Assembly (NCBI RefSeq): GCF_020921035.1
Contig: NC_063152.1
Coordinates: forward strand, 31,185,903 to 31,249,902
Origin: Rhodamnia argentea
Lineage: Eukaryota > Streptophyta > Magnoliopsida > Myrtales > Myrtaceae
Length of the DNA: 64,000 nucleotides
Reading direction: 5' to 3'
The position numbers and the translations under genes are program-made. The notes under the pieces were generated by a model. The model saw only the letters and a program-made list of their open reading frames with translations, had not been told where the DNA came from and ran no database searches. The stretch's first letter is position 1, and each line of letters begins with the position of its first letter. This document shows positions 34,672 through 46,613 of the stretch, piece after piece.

Positions 34672-35854
34672 GTGTATATGTATGCATGTATCAAAATCTC
34701 CATTAGACAGGTGAGGCAAGTATAAGAAATAAAGAGACGTACAAGAAAGATGAATGTTGGCAATAGATTGAATCGAACAAGTTGCCCTAGTTGCGAGGGA
34801 AACACTGCCTCCATTTGAGGTTTAAGAAGAACCACTTAGGGTTTCGTCCAGGTGGTTCCCCTCTGCAGTCCTTCACGTGAGGTTGAAGACACAAGGGGAA
34901 CATACCAAACAAGAAGCCTGTGAAAATCTTGCAAGCCTGCTATACGCGACTCGAAAGGGAAGGGTTTACCAACTTTACCAGTCAAACCCTTGTGTTATCT
35001 TTACATTTATACCTAAAAAAAAAAAAGAGAGGAGAACTCCTTTAAATTTCCAATTCTAATATCCACGAAAAACATCGGTACTATAATGACCTGATGTTCG
35101 GATAGTCCGTTCATTTGCCAAACAGGTTACAACATCGAACATTATCTATGTTATTCCGCCTTGGCTCGTACGTATCGATCTCATCCGTACCGAGTAGTTT
35201 CTCTGTTCTTTTCTCTAATAATTAAGAGACAGATAAGGGAAAAGGAGGAGGAGGAATAGTATAAACCTTGGCATCGTCAGCGATTAGGTTAGATGTACTA
35301 GTCAACCAATGTGGAGGCCAACTCTCACTTGGACTAAAGTTACAATTGATAACAGAAAAACAAAAACATTATCATTAACATGTTTCGTACTGCGGCCGGG
35401 ATCCTCCCACTACGGACGAAGACCGCATCATCCGCCATTTGAAAAATCTGTCTTATCTCCATCCCCATCTCCATTTGTTGCTTTGACTTTTTCCTCTCAT
35501 CTTCTGGACCTTCCATGCCGTGTTGCTTCGGTTCTCCTTCGTCTTGCTTGGCTGAAATAGCCCCTGGTTTCCTCCTGGAATCTCGAAGAGGCCACTCCTC
35601 CTTGCGTAAACGGTGGTTTCCACACGGAAATCATTAGCGTCACCCATTTTAAAAGTAATAGAAAGAGGGAGCAATCGAAATCGATTGGCTTGATGACGCA
35701 AAAAAAAAAAAAAAAACACAGACCAGCTTCCTCAGTCCCACACATGCATTGAACCCCACAAAGATCTCGAAGATAAGTCAACATTTGGTGCTGCTGCACT
35801 TGGTTCCCAAATTTACATTATGCTCGCACTTAGAGACAAGAAAGGTTTCGTCAT

Positions 35855-36105
35855 GGCTCCACTTGTTTCAAGAAAAATGACGGATTTCGTAAAATTTTCA
35901 CAGAAAACGGTCCTCTTGTGTCGCTTACGAAAGTGAATGAACACCAAATCTTCTCTTTTATTGGCTATGAAAATATTTAGGTATAAACTGTTGTCGTCGG
36001 TAATGAAAATATCTTTCATCAACTAATTATTTCAAATGATGTAAAGCGATCATTCTTCGGAAGACATTTTTCAAATTATTCATTTTTCGCGAAATAAACG
36101 GAGCC
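35855..36105. mobile_element. MITE-like element with ~40-bp inverted ends (GGCTCC...GGAGCC)
   Basis: The left end GGCTCCACTTGTTTCAAGAA and the reverse complement of the right end GGCTCCGTTTATTTCGCGAA match over roughly 40 bp. A second member sits at 53187-53435, and an isolated end of the same family lies near 32270-32310. No coding capacity. No convincing target duplication was seen. Confidence 0.55.
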
Positions 36106-36740
36106 CAAGATAAATAATTTCTTTTGCTCCTAAAGATTAATAATGACCCATGAGCCTCGACTCTCGAAAGGGACATTTTATTCTTACAAGCGAAAGTGCA
36201 CAAGCTTTATGTTGTAAAAGCATGGTCAGAAAAAAACACGAGTTGTTGAACATTTGGTCCATTTAGGGCGAAAATTCAGAGCTTCGCTAGATAAAGAAAG
36301 ATTTGACTTAATGAAGAGGAGAAAATCTACATTTTAAGTTTGGAAAGGTGCAGAGAGATATAAGGAATCATCATCCGAGAAGTTAGAGATTCTGATTATT
36401 TTCTGGTTGCGACTTTTGTCCATCGTTTATAGTCATACCTTTACAGCAATTTGATGGGGAAAAGTTACGATTGAAACCGTCTTTTGGGTTTGCTTTGTTA
36501 TCCACAGATATAGAGATTATAAGAGAAAGGAAAGATGAAATCCACTAAAACATATTGTGTTTAGATGAAATGGTAGAAAATCAGGGCAGGCGGCGACGCC
36601 ACTTCTCTGTTATCTTGTCGTGATAAAGATGAAATCCCACTAAATGATCTTTGGTCAAGTGATAGAAATCCATGGATAGTGGACGCTTTATGGTCCAAGT
36701 ACTTCGTACAAATTTAGTCTGTGCACCCGTTCTCACACCT

Positions 36741-37189
36741 GAAAACAAAGTCATAGACTTATTATAGGTCAACTAATTCAATACTAAATCTTTTAATTGT
36801 GTCAATTCAATCCTAAATCTTTTAATTAAGTTAATTTAGTCTTAAATTTTTTGAAGTTTTGCCAATTTAGTCCTAAACCTTTTGAAATCTTGCCAATTTA
36901 GTCATAAACCTATTATTGGTAGAAAAGACTACAGTGATAAATTATCAAAAGGGTTACGACTAAATTGGTAAATTATCGAAAGGTTTAGGAATAAATTGAC
37001 ACAATTGAAAGGTTATGACCGAATTGGCAAAACGTCAAAAAGTTTAGGGCTAAATTAGCACGATTGAAAGTTTTATGGCTGAATTGGCAAAACATCAAAA
37101 TGTTTAGGATTAAATTAGCACAATTGAAAGCTTTAAGATTGAATTGGCAAAATTGTCAAAATGTTTAGGGATTTTTTGGAAAATTATCA
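36741..37189. mobile_element. TIR-family element with internal ~60-bp tandem repeats, copy E
   Basis: The left arm carries AATTCAATACTAAATC, CCAATTTAGTCCTAAACC twice and related words. The right half (about 36940-37165) is four to five imperfect tandem units built from GGCAAAACGTCAAAA, GTTTAGG and AATTGAAAG. The arms are reverse complements in the same sense as other family members, but repeat expansion has replaced the core. Confidence 0.6.
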
Positions 37190-37760
37190 AAAAACAGTTG
37201 AATGAGGTGAATAAAAGTCTGTCCTTTTCTTTTCAGCAATCACGTTTGTAGCCCAACTTCTTTTACGGCTAAGTTGGTGTTTGTGGAAAAAGAAGAAGGT
37301 GCAAGCAGAACCACAAAGAGATTAGACACACCATAGTTTGCAAAGAGATATATATTGGAAAATCTCAGCACTCTGAGCTCAATTAGCCTAATCTTTCAAG
37401 CAACACCCTTCAGTTTAGGGTTTGTTCATCATGAGAACCTTCTTTTCTATAACTACTAACCCCTCAATACCAAAGACTTTTCAGAAAGTTTCTGTTTTCT
37501 TGAAGGAAATGATGTTAGCTTGCATTTGAGAATGTTTCTTTTTCGATATGTGTCTAGGGTTTGTTTGGAAATGGCAGCAACAGGGAAGGAGCAGCGTTTG
37601 CTTATGTGAATATCCAAAATATTAAATGCTCTTGTTGCTGCCGTAACATAATGATAGAGATAGCAAAGTTATAAAGATCAGTGCACAAATCTTGCACGGA
37701 CATCTACCCTTTATTTTCAAGCTCAAGACTGGCTTGTATTTTTCAATCCCATATTGTAAG

Positions 37761-38441
37761 AGGGAAAAGTACAACAAAAAAAGTCCTAAACTGTTCCAAA
37801 CTTTTTAATTGTACTAATTGAATCCTAAGCCTTTTGACGATTTGTTAATGTGGTTACCCGGTCAATTTTCGCTGACATAGACGCCGACCGTCCTGCGTGG
37901 CACGATCGGCGCCGATGCGGACAAATTTTAAATATCATTTTTGAGTTTCTCAGTATTTTATGAATTTCATTTTTCTTGGTGAGGGTCACGACATCCACGT
38001 CTGATCTAGGCAAGGGCATTAGGCTCTCACCCAAATCCAAGCAAGAGCAACGAGGCCATCGCTCAGATCCGGCAAGGGCGTCGTACCCATGGATGGCGAG
38101 GGGTGGAGGCCCTTGCCCATACCCATTTGTGGCCGGAAAGGGTCGGCCTAAGAGGTCGCCGGCCGATAGTTCGGAAAAAGAGAGAGAAAGGAACAACAAT
38201 TAAAAAGAAAAGAAGAGCAAAAAGTTAAAAAAAATTGAAAAAAAAAAGTTTTTCACGTCAATGCCGGCTATGTCACGTACGACAACCGATGTTCATTTCA
38301 ACGATTTTTTGCCAATTTTGGATGGATGGACTACATTTGCAAATCCTTAAAAGGTTTAGTTATCAACCGACACAATTGAAATGTTTATGACTGAATTGGC
38401 ACAAATGCAATAAGTTTAGAATTTTTTCGATACTTTTCCCT
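37761..38441. mobile_element. TIR element, AAATTGGCA family copy F, with near-perfect 8-bp flanks
   Basis: 681 bp from AGGGAAAAGTA to TACTTTTCCCT, a clean terminal inverted repeat continuing into AAAAAAAGTCCTAAAC on the left and AAAAAATTCTAAAC read inward from the right. Flanks ATTGTAAG (37753-37760) and ATTATAAG (38442-38449) match at seven of eight bases. The core has GACGCCGACCGTCC, GCACGATCGGCGCCGATG and a GC-rich block at about 38030-38160, as in other large members. Confidence 0.7.
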
Positions 38442-38813
38442 ATTATAAGATCGAACCACATATTGAAATTTTGATGGTTAACCGATTGTCACCAAGATAA
38501 ATTAGGTCGTAGACGTAGATGATTGGCAGGATAATGCGAACAAGGCAAGCAAACAGTTCAGCGGAATGCCATTCTAGTGATAATCTCGTAAGACGAGGGC
38601 ATTTTGTTCGCGTAGATTTTGCCTGCCGCCGGTCCACGATGGGACGGAAATTTTTAATGATGTTTTTAAAAACCAATTTGTGCAGTGCAACCCTGCAAAA
38701 ACCGAAAACAAAACAGGCAGCTGCGATTAATGTAATGGCAATCCACACGTTGAATTTGTCGGCGCATTGTCAACGGCCACCAAAAACCTTTTCTGGGACT
38801 ATTCCTGTCCGAA

Positions 38814-38819
38814 TATAAA
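38814..38819 (+). promoter_or_regulatory. TATA box of the DUF1442 gene
   Basis: TATAAA lies 121 bp before the start codon. The leader between them is rich in AAG/GAG repeats and has no upstream ATG beyond the short predicted start region at about 38862. Confidence 0.5.
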
Positions 38820-38934
38820 GTCAGAACTCGCACTGCTTTTCCCATTACCACTCTGTTTTGCTTGATCGTGAAGCAAACCACAAACTCAAAATTTATTCCA
38901 AGAAGAAGAAGAAGAGGAGGAGGAAGAAGAAGAG

Positions 38935-39670
38935 ATGAAGCTTATCTGGTCTCCGGAGATGGCTTCGAAGGCTTACATCGATACCGTCGCATCTGTAAGT
39001 ATTTCTCTCTTGCAACTTATTGTCGTGAAGTGTTATCTCTTTCGTTGATTTGTTTTCTGATCTTGTGCTTTTACAGTGCAAAAAGCTGCACAAAGAATCG
39101 GGTGTTGCCGAGCTAGTTTCGGCCATGGCTGCGGGCTGGAACACGCGTCTTATAGTAGAGACGTGGTCGAGCGGCGGAGCCACTGCCACAAGCATCGGCC
39201 TTGCAGTGGCAAGCCACCACACTGGGGGAAGGCATGTATGCATAGTCCCCGATCATAAATCCAAGTCTGAGTACATGGAAGCCCTGGGGGAAACCGACGA
39301 GAACGTGGAAGTGGTGGTTGGAGAACCGGAGGAGGGGGTGGAGGAGTTGACGGGAATCGATTTCATGGTAGTAGACTGCCGGAGCAAGGATTTCGACAAG
39401 ATCCTGAGGTCGGCTAAGTTGGGTGCTCGAGGGGCAGTTTTGGTGTGCAAGAACGCAAGCTCAAGGATGAGTTTGAGCTTCCGCTGGCGAAGCGTCCTCG
39501 ATGCGGGGTCGCGCCGCCTTGTGCGCTCGGCGTTTCTTCCCGTGGGCAGAGGCCTGGATATTGCCTATGTTGCAAGCATCAGTGGGAGCTCGAGCACTAG
39601 CAAGGGCAAGAGCCGGTGGATCAAGCATGTCGATCAGAAATCAGGGGAGGAGATTGTCATAAGGAAATGA
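38935..39670 (+). CDS. DUF1442 family protein
   Basis: Two exons, 38935-38994 (20 codons) and 39077-39670, phase 0, giving 217 residues. The N terminus MKLIWSPEMASKAYIDTV and the segment ESGVAELVSAMAAGWN are characteristic of this plant family. The protein has a Rossmann-like, methyltransferase-like pattern, with hydrophobic strands VCIVPD (about 86), FMVVDC (about 124) and AVLVCKN (about 145). It lacks an obvious signal peptide. Function is unknown. The first exon is just 60 bp and would be missed by a search for long open frames. It is transcribed toward the release-factor gene, 558 bp away, in convergent orientation. Confidence 0.9.
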
Positions 39671-40228
39671 ATTTGATATGGGCAGTGATTTGGGTTTCTT
39701 ATCCTTGCCTTTTTTGTGTTTGTACAGTCTTAACTAGCTACAGATTTAGCTGGACATATTGTTCATGAGATTACTGAAACCAGCGCAGAAAATTTCTCCA
39801 CATATCAACAAATGAACAGAGATGCTTTCACCCACCGTCTAGCTAGAGCATCATCGCACTAATCAAAAAGAAAGATCCAGACTGAATTTTTCATCGATCA
39901 CCGGAACAGAAGAAAAGTATCAACATAAGTCTCAAGCAATCTCTGCTGACTTTGTTTATGAAGTAGCCCCTGCGAAATTTCACAAACAACGGTGAAGGAC
40001 TATATATATGTCTAATAGAAATTAGAATTCTTCCAGCAGCTTGATCATGGAGGGTGTTAGAGCGGCCTAGTTAAACAATCTGTAGCTCTGATTCTTTATC
40101 TTCACGAAGTTACCGCAAATGGGTACCTGCTAATCAGCTACATGAAACACATCCATTGCTACTATTCTCAGATGGTTGCTGAGAACATCGACGAATCAAA
40201 AGGGGGATTCTGTCCATCAGTTTGTGTG
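39671..40228. other. Shared 3' intergenic region of two convergent genes
   Basis: Short AT-rich spacer that must hold the 3' UTRs of both the DUF1442 gene and the release-factor gene. No other feature seen. Confidence 0.5.
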
Positions 40229-43200
40229 TCAATCCCAGCCGTCTCTACTTCTGCGAAATGCCTTTTTATCTGAGAGCGCCTTCTTACTCTTCAAGCGTTT
40301 CTGCTCTCCAATAGCAGCCCTTTCATGCAGAACGACTTTAGAAATTTGTAATGAGTCAGGACATTTAAGTGAGAAACCATACGAGTGAAATGACTCACAT
40401 CTTGGCAATCTTCTTCTTCTGCTCTTCTGAAGGAGGTGGTGGGACGTATGAAGCGGCATCAATAATTGCCTGCTTGCAACATCCAAATATAAAACCAAAT
40501 TAAATCAAAAGGTGATCTAAGAATCCAACAACTGAATATATTTAAGAGGAAAAACAAATAACAGCTGACTGCACACCCAGACCAAGTGCTTTCACTCGTG
40601 AAAAATGTGGATTAAGTGATCAGAAGACAAAACGTTGAGTAGCGTATCATCACCGCACATGAATATGAAACTAGCTTCAATTTTTCGTACCTGTAGCTTT
40701 CCTAGAGCATCATCAATGTTCCCCCTGCACAGAAATAAAATTGTCAACCGGCTGCCGCACTAAGTGGCAAAACCAAAAATATGTGGACAAAAGAAGGAAC
40801 TGACTTCTGAGTTCGAGTTTTCGTTGAAGAGATCACAATTTCACCATCCTTATTGATCCGATTCTTTTCCTGTTCGGTAGACAATATGCAGAAAGAAGAA
40901 AGAACAGTTAGGGACGATAGCTTTTAATTAAATATCTGAGAAAAATTACACATTTCCAAGCGTCGGTCATTCTAAAGACTGAAAATGCAATATGTAGTAA
41001 TATTGCTATATATATCCTGCACAAAATCAGCTAACCAAAAACAAGAGCACACCACAGAAACAGACACCACAGGGACAACTACTCCACCAGACAAGAGGAA
41101 AATATATATGGAGAAATATCTTGCTCGTGACATCCTCTTAGCCCCTGTATCGGGAGGGATTATTGTTCAACATGTGAGATTCCATAGAAAAATCTGTTAC
41201 ATAAAGCTCAAGAGAACATTAAAGCAACCGACCATTTGCATTATCCTCTCCCTAATCCTGCCACTTAGCCAGTATGCATTTTTCACATTGAAGCGCATGT
41301 CAACCTTAGTATTCACTGTCAATTGGATCAAGAAAAACAGGTGTTAGTGGAAGGTATCGTCAGAGAGAGAGAGAGGGAACGTGAGAGAGAGGTACAAGGA
41401 AATGACACATGAAGGAGAAGGGAGGAAAGAAAAGGAAGGAAAAGATCAGACCTTTGTTCACATTTTGGCCTCCTGGACCACCACTTCTTGCAAAACTCAC
41501 GGTGACATGGTCTGGCAAGAAATGAGAAAGAAACTAATACCTTTAAGGTTCTTTGATCGATTAAGAAATCTAGCATTAGTAAATCACGAAAATTTTTCAT
41601 ATCTAGCAATAACTTCATCAAAATGCTACTTTCTACAACTTAAGCGCAATTATTCATACATGCTTACACTTCTGTAGCAGGATATGAAAAGCAAACGACA
41701 TATGCAAGTGCAGTGTTCCTTATGTATTTGTTCCCTTCAGTGGCAGGAGAAATGACTGCAGGGAAGCCCGAGAACAAGCACAAGCGTACTATGGAATCCA
41801 AGAAATCACAATCAGGCAAAGGAAAAACACCTAATACTATTTCCCTAAAAAGCTCCTTCACAAAACAACATAAACTGCTGGATAAGGTGCTCTCCTCATT
41901 AACCCGGACCAAAGGAAATCTGCCCACTGGCTGAATGTGCACTGGGAGCTGAAAGCCCAACTCACTGTCTAAAAACAACATAAACTGCTGGATAAGGTGC
42001 TCCAGATGAGGAGTCATATAACTTTGTGAAAACAGCCAAATCACTGCTACTTCATTCACAGATAGCACAAAATTAGATTATCACAGGATATAGTATGAAT
42101 GCTGTCCGTATGTAGTCATTTTACACCTGATCCAAGAAAGAAGGCCAATGAACCAGCTTGAAAAGCATTTGCCCACCCATAACATTTGCATAAGACTTTT
42201 TGAGAAAGATAACAGATAAAAAGGGCTAGAAATCCATTCTTTCCCAAACAAACAGGGAAATCATAGATCAATTCCATAAGCCATATCCACTCTCAAAACC
42301 ATGCACCAACATTAATAAACACTGAACGAAAACGCAACTTCATGAGGACTCAACCGATTAAGGGCAGAGACAATATTGGTCTGCATCAAGGTAGGGAATA
42401 TGCAAGAGATTCACTCATCTAGCTGTGATGCATCAATGTCAACGAATTGCCGGCGACACCAACTATAAACAACATAAGTATGCTCTATAAGCCTCTGTGC
42501 GGCTGATATAGGGAGTAAGCTGAAAACGAAGGCAAAAGGAGACAGGCAATGTATCCTGTTATTATGAGCATTCAAAGAACACAAAATGAACCCAAAACAC
42601 CTATCGGCCATCAGCGGCACGGGCATATAAACTCTTGGGCAGTCTTTGCTGATATAAAGAGATTAAGAGGGCGAAGGAAAACACTCCATTCAGTGATCAT
42701 TCAGCAAATTTGACAAAAATGCAGAGCTGTCGACATTGCCGCGTGGAACAAGAAAAGAGAAGCTGTTACCAAAGTTGCAGAATCGTCCGAACACAAAGGA
42801 ACACGCACAGAATCAAAGAATTCATCGAGCTGCTAAGCCAGCCAATACCTGCCTAAACGCTCCTAAACTATTTTATCAGCAATTGTAACCAAACAGGAGC
42901 TTCAACAAACCGGAAGAAGCAACAGAAACGCAGCCACGCACCGAGCGTTATTTTCGGGGTGGGCTCGTCCCCGGCAGAGAGAGCTCGCTCCTCGGCTTCC
43001 TGCAGGAGCTGCTGGACCTGCGCGAGCCGAGAGGGGGCCTTCTTCTCTCCGGCGCCTCCCGACGCGGCGCAGCGTATCCGGGTGAAGCTGATCCCGCGCT
43101 GCGCGCACCGTAGCGTGGCGCCGAAGCGGGGCGACGGAGGTCGAATCCTCCAGATGGCTGGCAACGGAGACAGGGGCTGAGCGAACATCTCTCGGAGGAA

Positions 43201-43230
43201 CATGGCCGTCGTCGTCCTGATGACCGCCAT
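40229..43230 (-). CDS. GGQ-domain class-I peptide release factor-like protein (ICT1/ArfB type), organellar
   Basis: Seven exons on the minus strand: 43230-42942, 41511-41452, 41315-41233, 40869-40805, 40724-40691, 40469-40399 and 40319-40229. They close in frame to 230 residues. The N terminus is a Ser/Arg-rich, acid-poor targeting sequence (about 1-60). The catalytic core starts at about 97, with GGPGGQNVNK holding the GGQ motif at 110-112, split by an intron right after NK. A Lys/Arg-rich C-terminal tail (from about 199) is typical of codon-independent ribosome-rescue factors, which hydrolyse peptidyl-tRNA on stalled organellar ribosomes. An in-frame upstream ATG at 43263 would add 11 residues. 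Three of six introns have GTC rather than GTA/GTG donors. Similar to Arabidopsis At1g62850 from memory. Confidence 0.92.
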
Positions 43231-44666
43231 CTCCGGCTCCGACGAGGCCCCGGATCGGAGCAAGCAAGTGCGGGCAGCGTCCGTGCGTATGCGATTCGAG
43301 TTTTCAGTGTTACTGGCGATGGGAGACGGTAGGGAAGAGAACCGTTGGCCTGTGGGGGCTGGGAGTGGGAAGCGGCTCTGGTTCTTCGTGGCCAGAAGAA
43401 AAATTCGAACTTCAAAAGGAGTCGACTCCTAGCCGGACACAAAATTGTAGCATTGAGTCGTGATATTTGTGGTCGTCCGCTTTGGCCCCATCTCGTCATA
43501 GAAACACGACGCCGCCCCGTAAGATTGGATTACGGACCGACCATTCTACACCCCCCGAGTCATACGAGGTTTATCATGCGCTTTCACCGGCGCAGATGCG
43601 ATGCGGTGTTTTATATTTGTTTGGAAAGGACGTCTCGCTTGGAGTCCCCCTTCACTCATGTGCACCAAAATTTCCGCCGTTCGCATCCATGATTCGATTC
43701 ATTTTCCCGTCAAAATCTCTTATTGATAGCGAAAAACAAAGACGCTCGGCGCCTCTGACATCAGATATGTTTGGATCCGTTCGCATGCCGTGCCCATACA
43801 GTTGAGAGCTCCACATACAACTCGATAAGGAGAAAAGATTGGTCTGAAAACTTCAGGAGCTATTTGAAGTACTGTTCACTTGAAAAGAGGGTGGCGTTCG
43901 CAAAAAATGCCGGGACAGATAATTTCATCTTCGGCCAAATGAAGGTTTATATCACCCAAAATCAAATGTCACCTGTTTTTCTTGACAACATTAGGAAGCG
44001 CCATTACTTGAGAGAGAGAGAGAGAGATCCTCTTAAGAGCAAAAAACTGGGAGGAGCAGAAACACAGCTAATGCCATCCCTGGGACTCGCAAAGCAGAAC
44101 TCTCGATTTATTGCTCCAATTACGAACGTGTCAACAATGACTAGGCTGATAAACTGCAGGTGTACGTTAGACCGCAAAAGCCTCCATCTTATGAGCATGT
44201 GTACGTTAGACCGCAAAAGCCTCCATCTTATGAGCATGTGTACGTTAAACCACAAAAGCCTCCATCAATGAGCACCCACACATGCTCATAAGATGGACTA
44301 CAAAGCTCCCTGGTCTTGAGCCAAAGACCTAAGCTATCCTTTTACATTTCGGCCAACTGCTATCCAATAAATCCTAGTCCAAGAAAGTCATCTGTCTCTC
44401 ACATCCTGCTTCCACGGACAAACATATCCAATCTTATACAAGACAAGGTGATTGATTTAACTTTTAACATCCAAAAAAGAGCATTCGAGAACATTTGGCA
44501 TTACAACCACGCCTATCGAATCATACACGTATTACCATTAAGCATTATGAGAAAAAGGTAAATGATCTCTGCCTTATGCGAATTTCTATTCGGCAAGTCC
44601 AAAATATGCGAATCTACGTGGCAAGGGTAAAGGAGGGCCACAACAAACGAAAACGATTCAATCTCC
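43231..44666. other. Intergenic between release-factor and MLF genes
   Basis: Holds the release-factor promoter at the left (GC-rich near the start codon) and the MLF 3' UTR at the right. It includes a 39-bp tandem repeat with a terminal hairpin (44161-44295). A 166-codon open frame at 43771-44271 overlaps that repeat and shows no recognisable family. Confidence 0.5.
44161..44295. repeat. 39-bp tandem repeat (2.9 units) ending in an inverted copy of its own core
   Basis: Units start at 44161, 44200 and 44239, each beginning TGTACGTTA and containing CGCAAAAGCCTCCATC. The first two are identical and the third diverges. Immediately afterwards CATGCTCATAAGATGG (about 44281-44296) is the reverse complement of CCATCTTATGAGCATG inside the units, so transcripts could fold into a stable hairpin. 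It lies downstream of the MLF stop codon, in its likely 3' UTR. Confidence 0.85.
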
Positions 44667-46613
44667 TTATCCTCTCGGTTTTCCATGGGAGAGGCCGGCC
44701 TTTTCGCTGGCATTTGCTTTCATTCTTCCAGCATTTTGCCTCTGAGAAGACTCTGCTCGTTCCCTCCTATCAGATGTCACCCTCTGCGTGGGCAACGATT
44801 GCTGAGTGGACGGAAGCGCCCATCCTCCATGGCTTGAGGGTCCTTGTTGAGTGGACGGAAGCGCCCATCCTCCATGACTTGAGGGTCCAATCTGACCAAC
44901 TCCTCCTAAAATGCATTCGGTTTTACCAATATACAGCTTAAAACCATATTTGCAGGAAACGCAAGGTATGAATCAGGAGTCAAGACACACAAAGTCACAA
45001 AGCATCATCAAAGGCCTAAGTATCATGAAAAACAACAGTAAAACCTGTGGCAATCAAAAGCAACTACACCATCATGCACAAAAATGAACGAGTGACTTGA
45101 GTTAGCATTAAAACCTGCCACACACTCAATTTTCGGTGCTTGTAGAACAAAGGAAACATAGAAAGAGCTTCTTAAAACAGCTTATTGTCACGTTTGGTTA
45201 GATAATTTATGCGCTTAGACGATGGGAACCTGTCTAGTGCCCCATTAGCTATCAAGCAAACTCAAAACCCAAAAAAAAAAAAAAAAAAAAAACAAAGGAC
45301 AATAGGTTAAAAGGATCATCTCACCTTAGCCCACCTCATGAGTAGTAAGAAATTGAAACATGGATTCTTTGCTTGTCATCACACAATATGCAGCCGGGAA
45401 AAAAAAAATATATCTCACAGTAACACTCACCTCGTCCAACATGACCATCGAAATGCTCACTCCAACCAGGCAAATGCTGTCTAGCACTTCCCTTCCAGGC
45501 TTGTTCAAATTGAGGCAGCTCAACTAAACAGTCATGACGTGACATATATGAGCTATATGAATGACCCTTTTATAGGAATCTAGCATCCAACAAAATGTTC
45601 CAAAATGTTTCAATACCTTCATTTAGGTTGTGCAGAGTCTGCATGGTATTCACCTTACCATCAGGAGTAAGCTTCCTGGTAAGTGAATGGCCCTGCAGTA
45701 AAATCATAATATTAAGATACATCCAAGTATTATCATAATATGTGACATCTTAGCTTATGGCACACGAGGTAATGAGACCAACACTAAGGCATTCGGCAAT
45801 ACCTTATTATGGAGTCCCCTGGAAACTCTATGAGTGGCTTGCCTAGTTGCACTATCAGCTTCTTTCCTATCCTCAAATGTCAACTGTTTTGTAACAAGGC
45901 AACCACTGAATTAGACCATTCCATAAGTTCAGTTTGTTGCTATAACAGGTACTCATACATACCCCATCACTGCCCGTCCTTCTAGTCATGGATGATGTAT
46001 GATATGCACCATTTGCACCACCATAAGTGACAGTAGAGCTCTGAAAGGCGAAACTGTGATTCTGTGGCTGCATCTGTCTCTCAGATGGCCTCTCTCTGGA
46101 GCCATTCCAATAATGCAGCTGCTTGCTTGTCCTCTCTGCCAGGACAAACAGGGCAATCACTTAGAGCATTTCACAATTTCAAACACGCAATTAAGAGATG
46201 GACATACCTTCATCATCAGGACCCTCAACACGAGGCATCTCACTTGACCTCCCATGCTTTCTTGGGTTCTCCTTCTTCTCATTGTCCGCTTCTTCCTTGT
46301 CATCATCAGAGTTCACTTCTTCAATAATGGGTCCTCTTGACATTCTCGGTTCTGGAGGATGATGCTCCATCAAAGCAGATGGATGCATGTTCATGAAAGG
46401 AGGCATACTCATGAAAGGACTTGCAGTTGGACGAAATATGCTCGAGTCAAACAGGCCCCCCCCAAATGGTTGTGTAAAGAAAGGGTCATCAAATGGGTCT
46501 CTTCCTCCAAAGAAGCTAGAAACTAAACTTCTCTGACCACCGAAGCTTCCAAAATCAGCAAAAGGGTCACCAAATTCAAAAAAAGGATTTCTACCACCTC
46601 TGTTACCCTGCAT
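44667..46613 (-). CDS. Myeloid leukemia factor (MLF1)-like protein
   Basis: Six coding exons on the minus strand: 46613-46208, 46135-45963, 45883-45803, 45692-45617, 45523-45431 and 44905-44667. They give 355 residues with all frames closing. The N-terminal third is Phe/Gly/Asp-Pro-rich (repeats of DPF). An acidic linker follows, then the conserved MLF core, recognisable from SATRQATHRVSRGLHNKGHS through KLTPDGKVNTMQTLHNLNE to FEQAWKGSAR. The C-terminal exon has a 15-residue direct duplication (GPSSHGGWALPSTQQ twice). MLF proteins are conserved in eukaryotes and in plants are poorly characterised; animal members act with chromatin or chaperones. A 5' UTR intron of about 1.2 kb precedes the ATG. 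Confidence 0.9.

Larger units (their letters stand above)
31345..38813. other. Gene-free, repeat-rich stretch
   Basis: After the kinase 3' UTR comes a region holding TIR elements at 32322-32606, 33583-34418, 36741-37189 and 37761-38441. There is also a different short element at 35855-36105, a (TA)n array, and a weak SINE-like segment near 32640-32760 (minus). Open frames at 31.57-32.12 kb and 35.3-35.8 kb show no recognisable family. The last part is the promoter of the DUF1442 gene. Confidence 0.5.

Noticed and set aside
41664-42068. 134-codon open frame on the minus strand
   Set aside because: It lies in the first intron of the release-factor gene, lacks a known domain, and contains part of a 30-bp direct repeat (41866 and 41970).
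43771-44271. 166-codon open frame on the plus strand
   Set aside because: No family recognised. Its end is simply the 39-bp tandem repeat read in frame, and it is antisense to the MLF 3' UTR.
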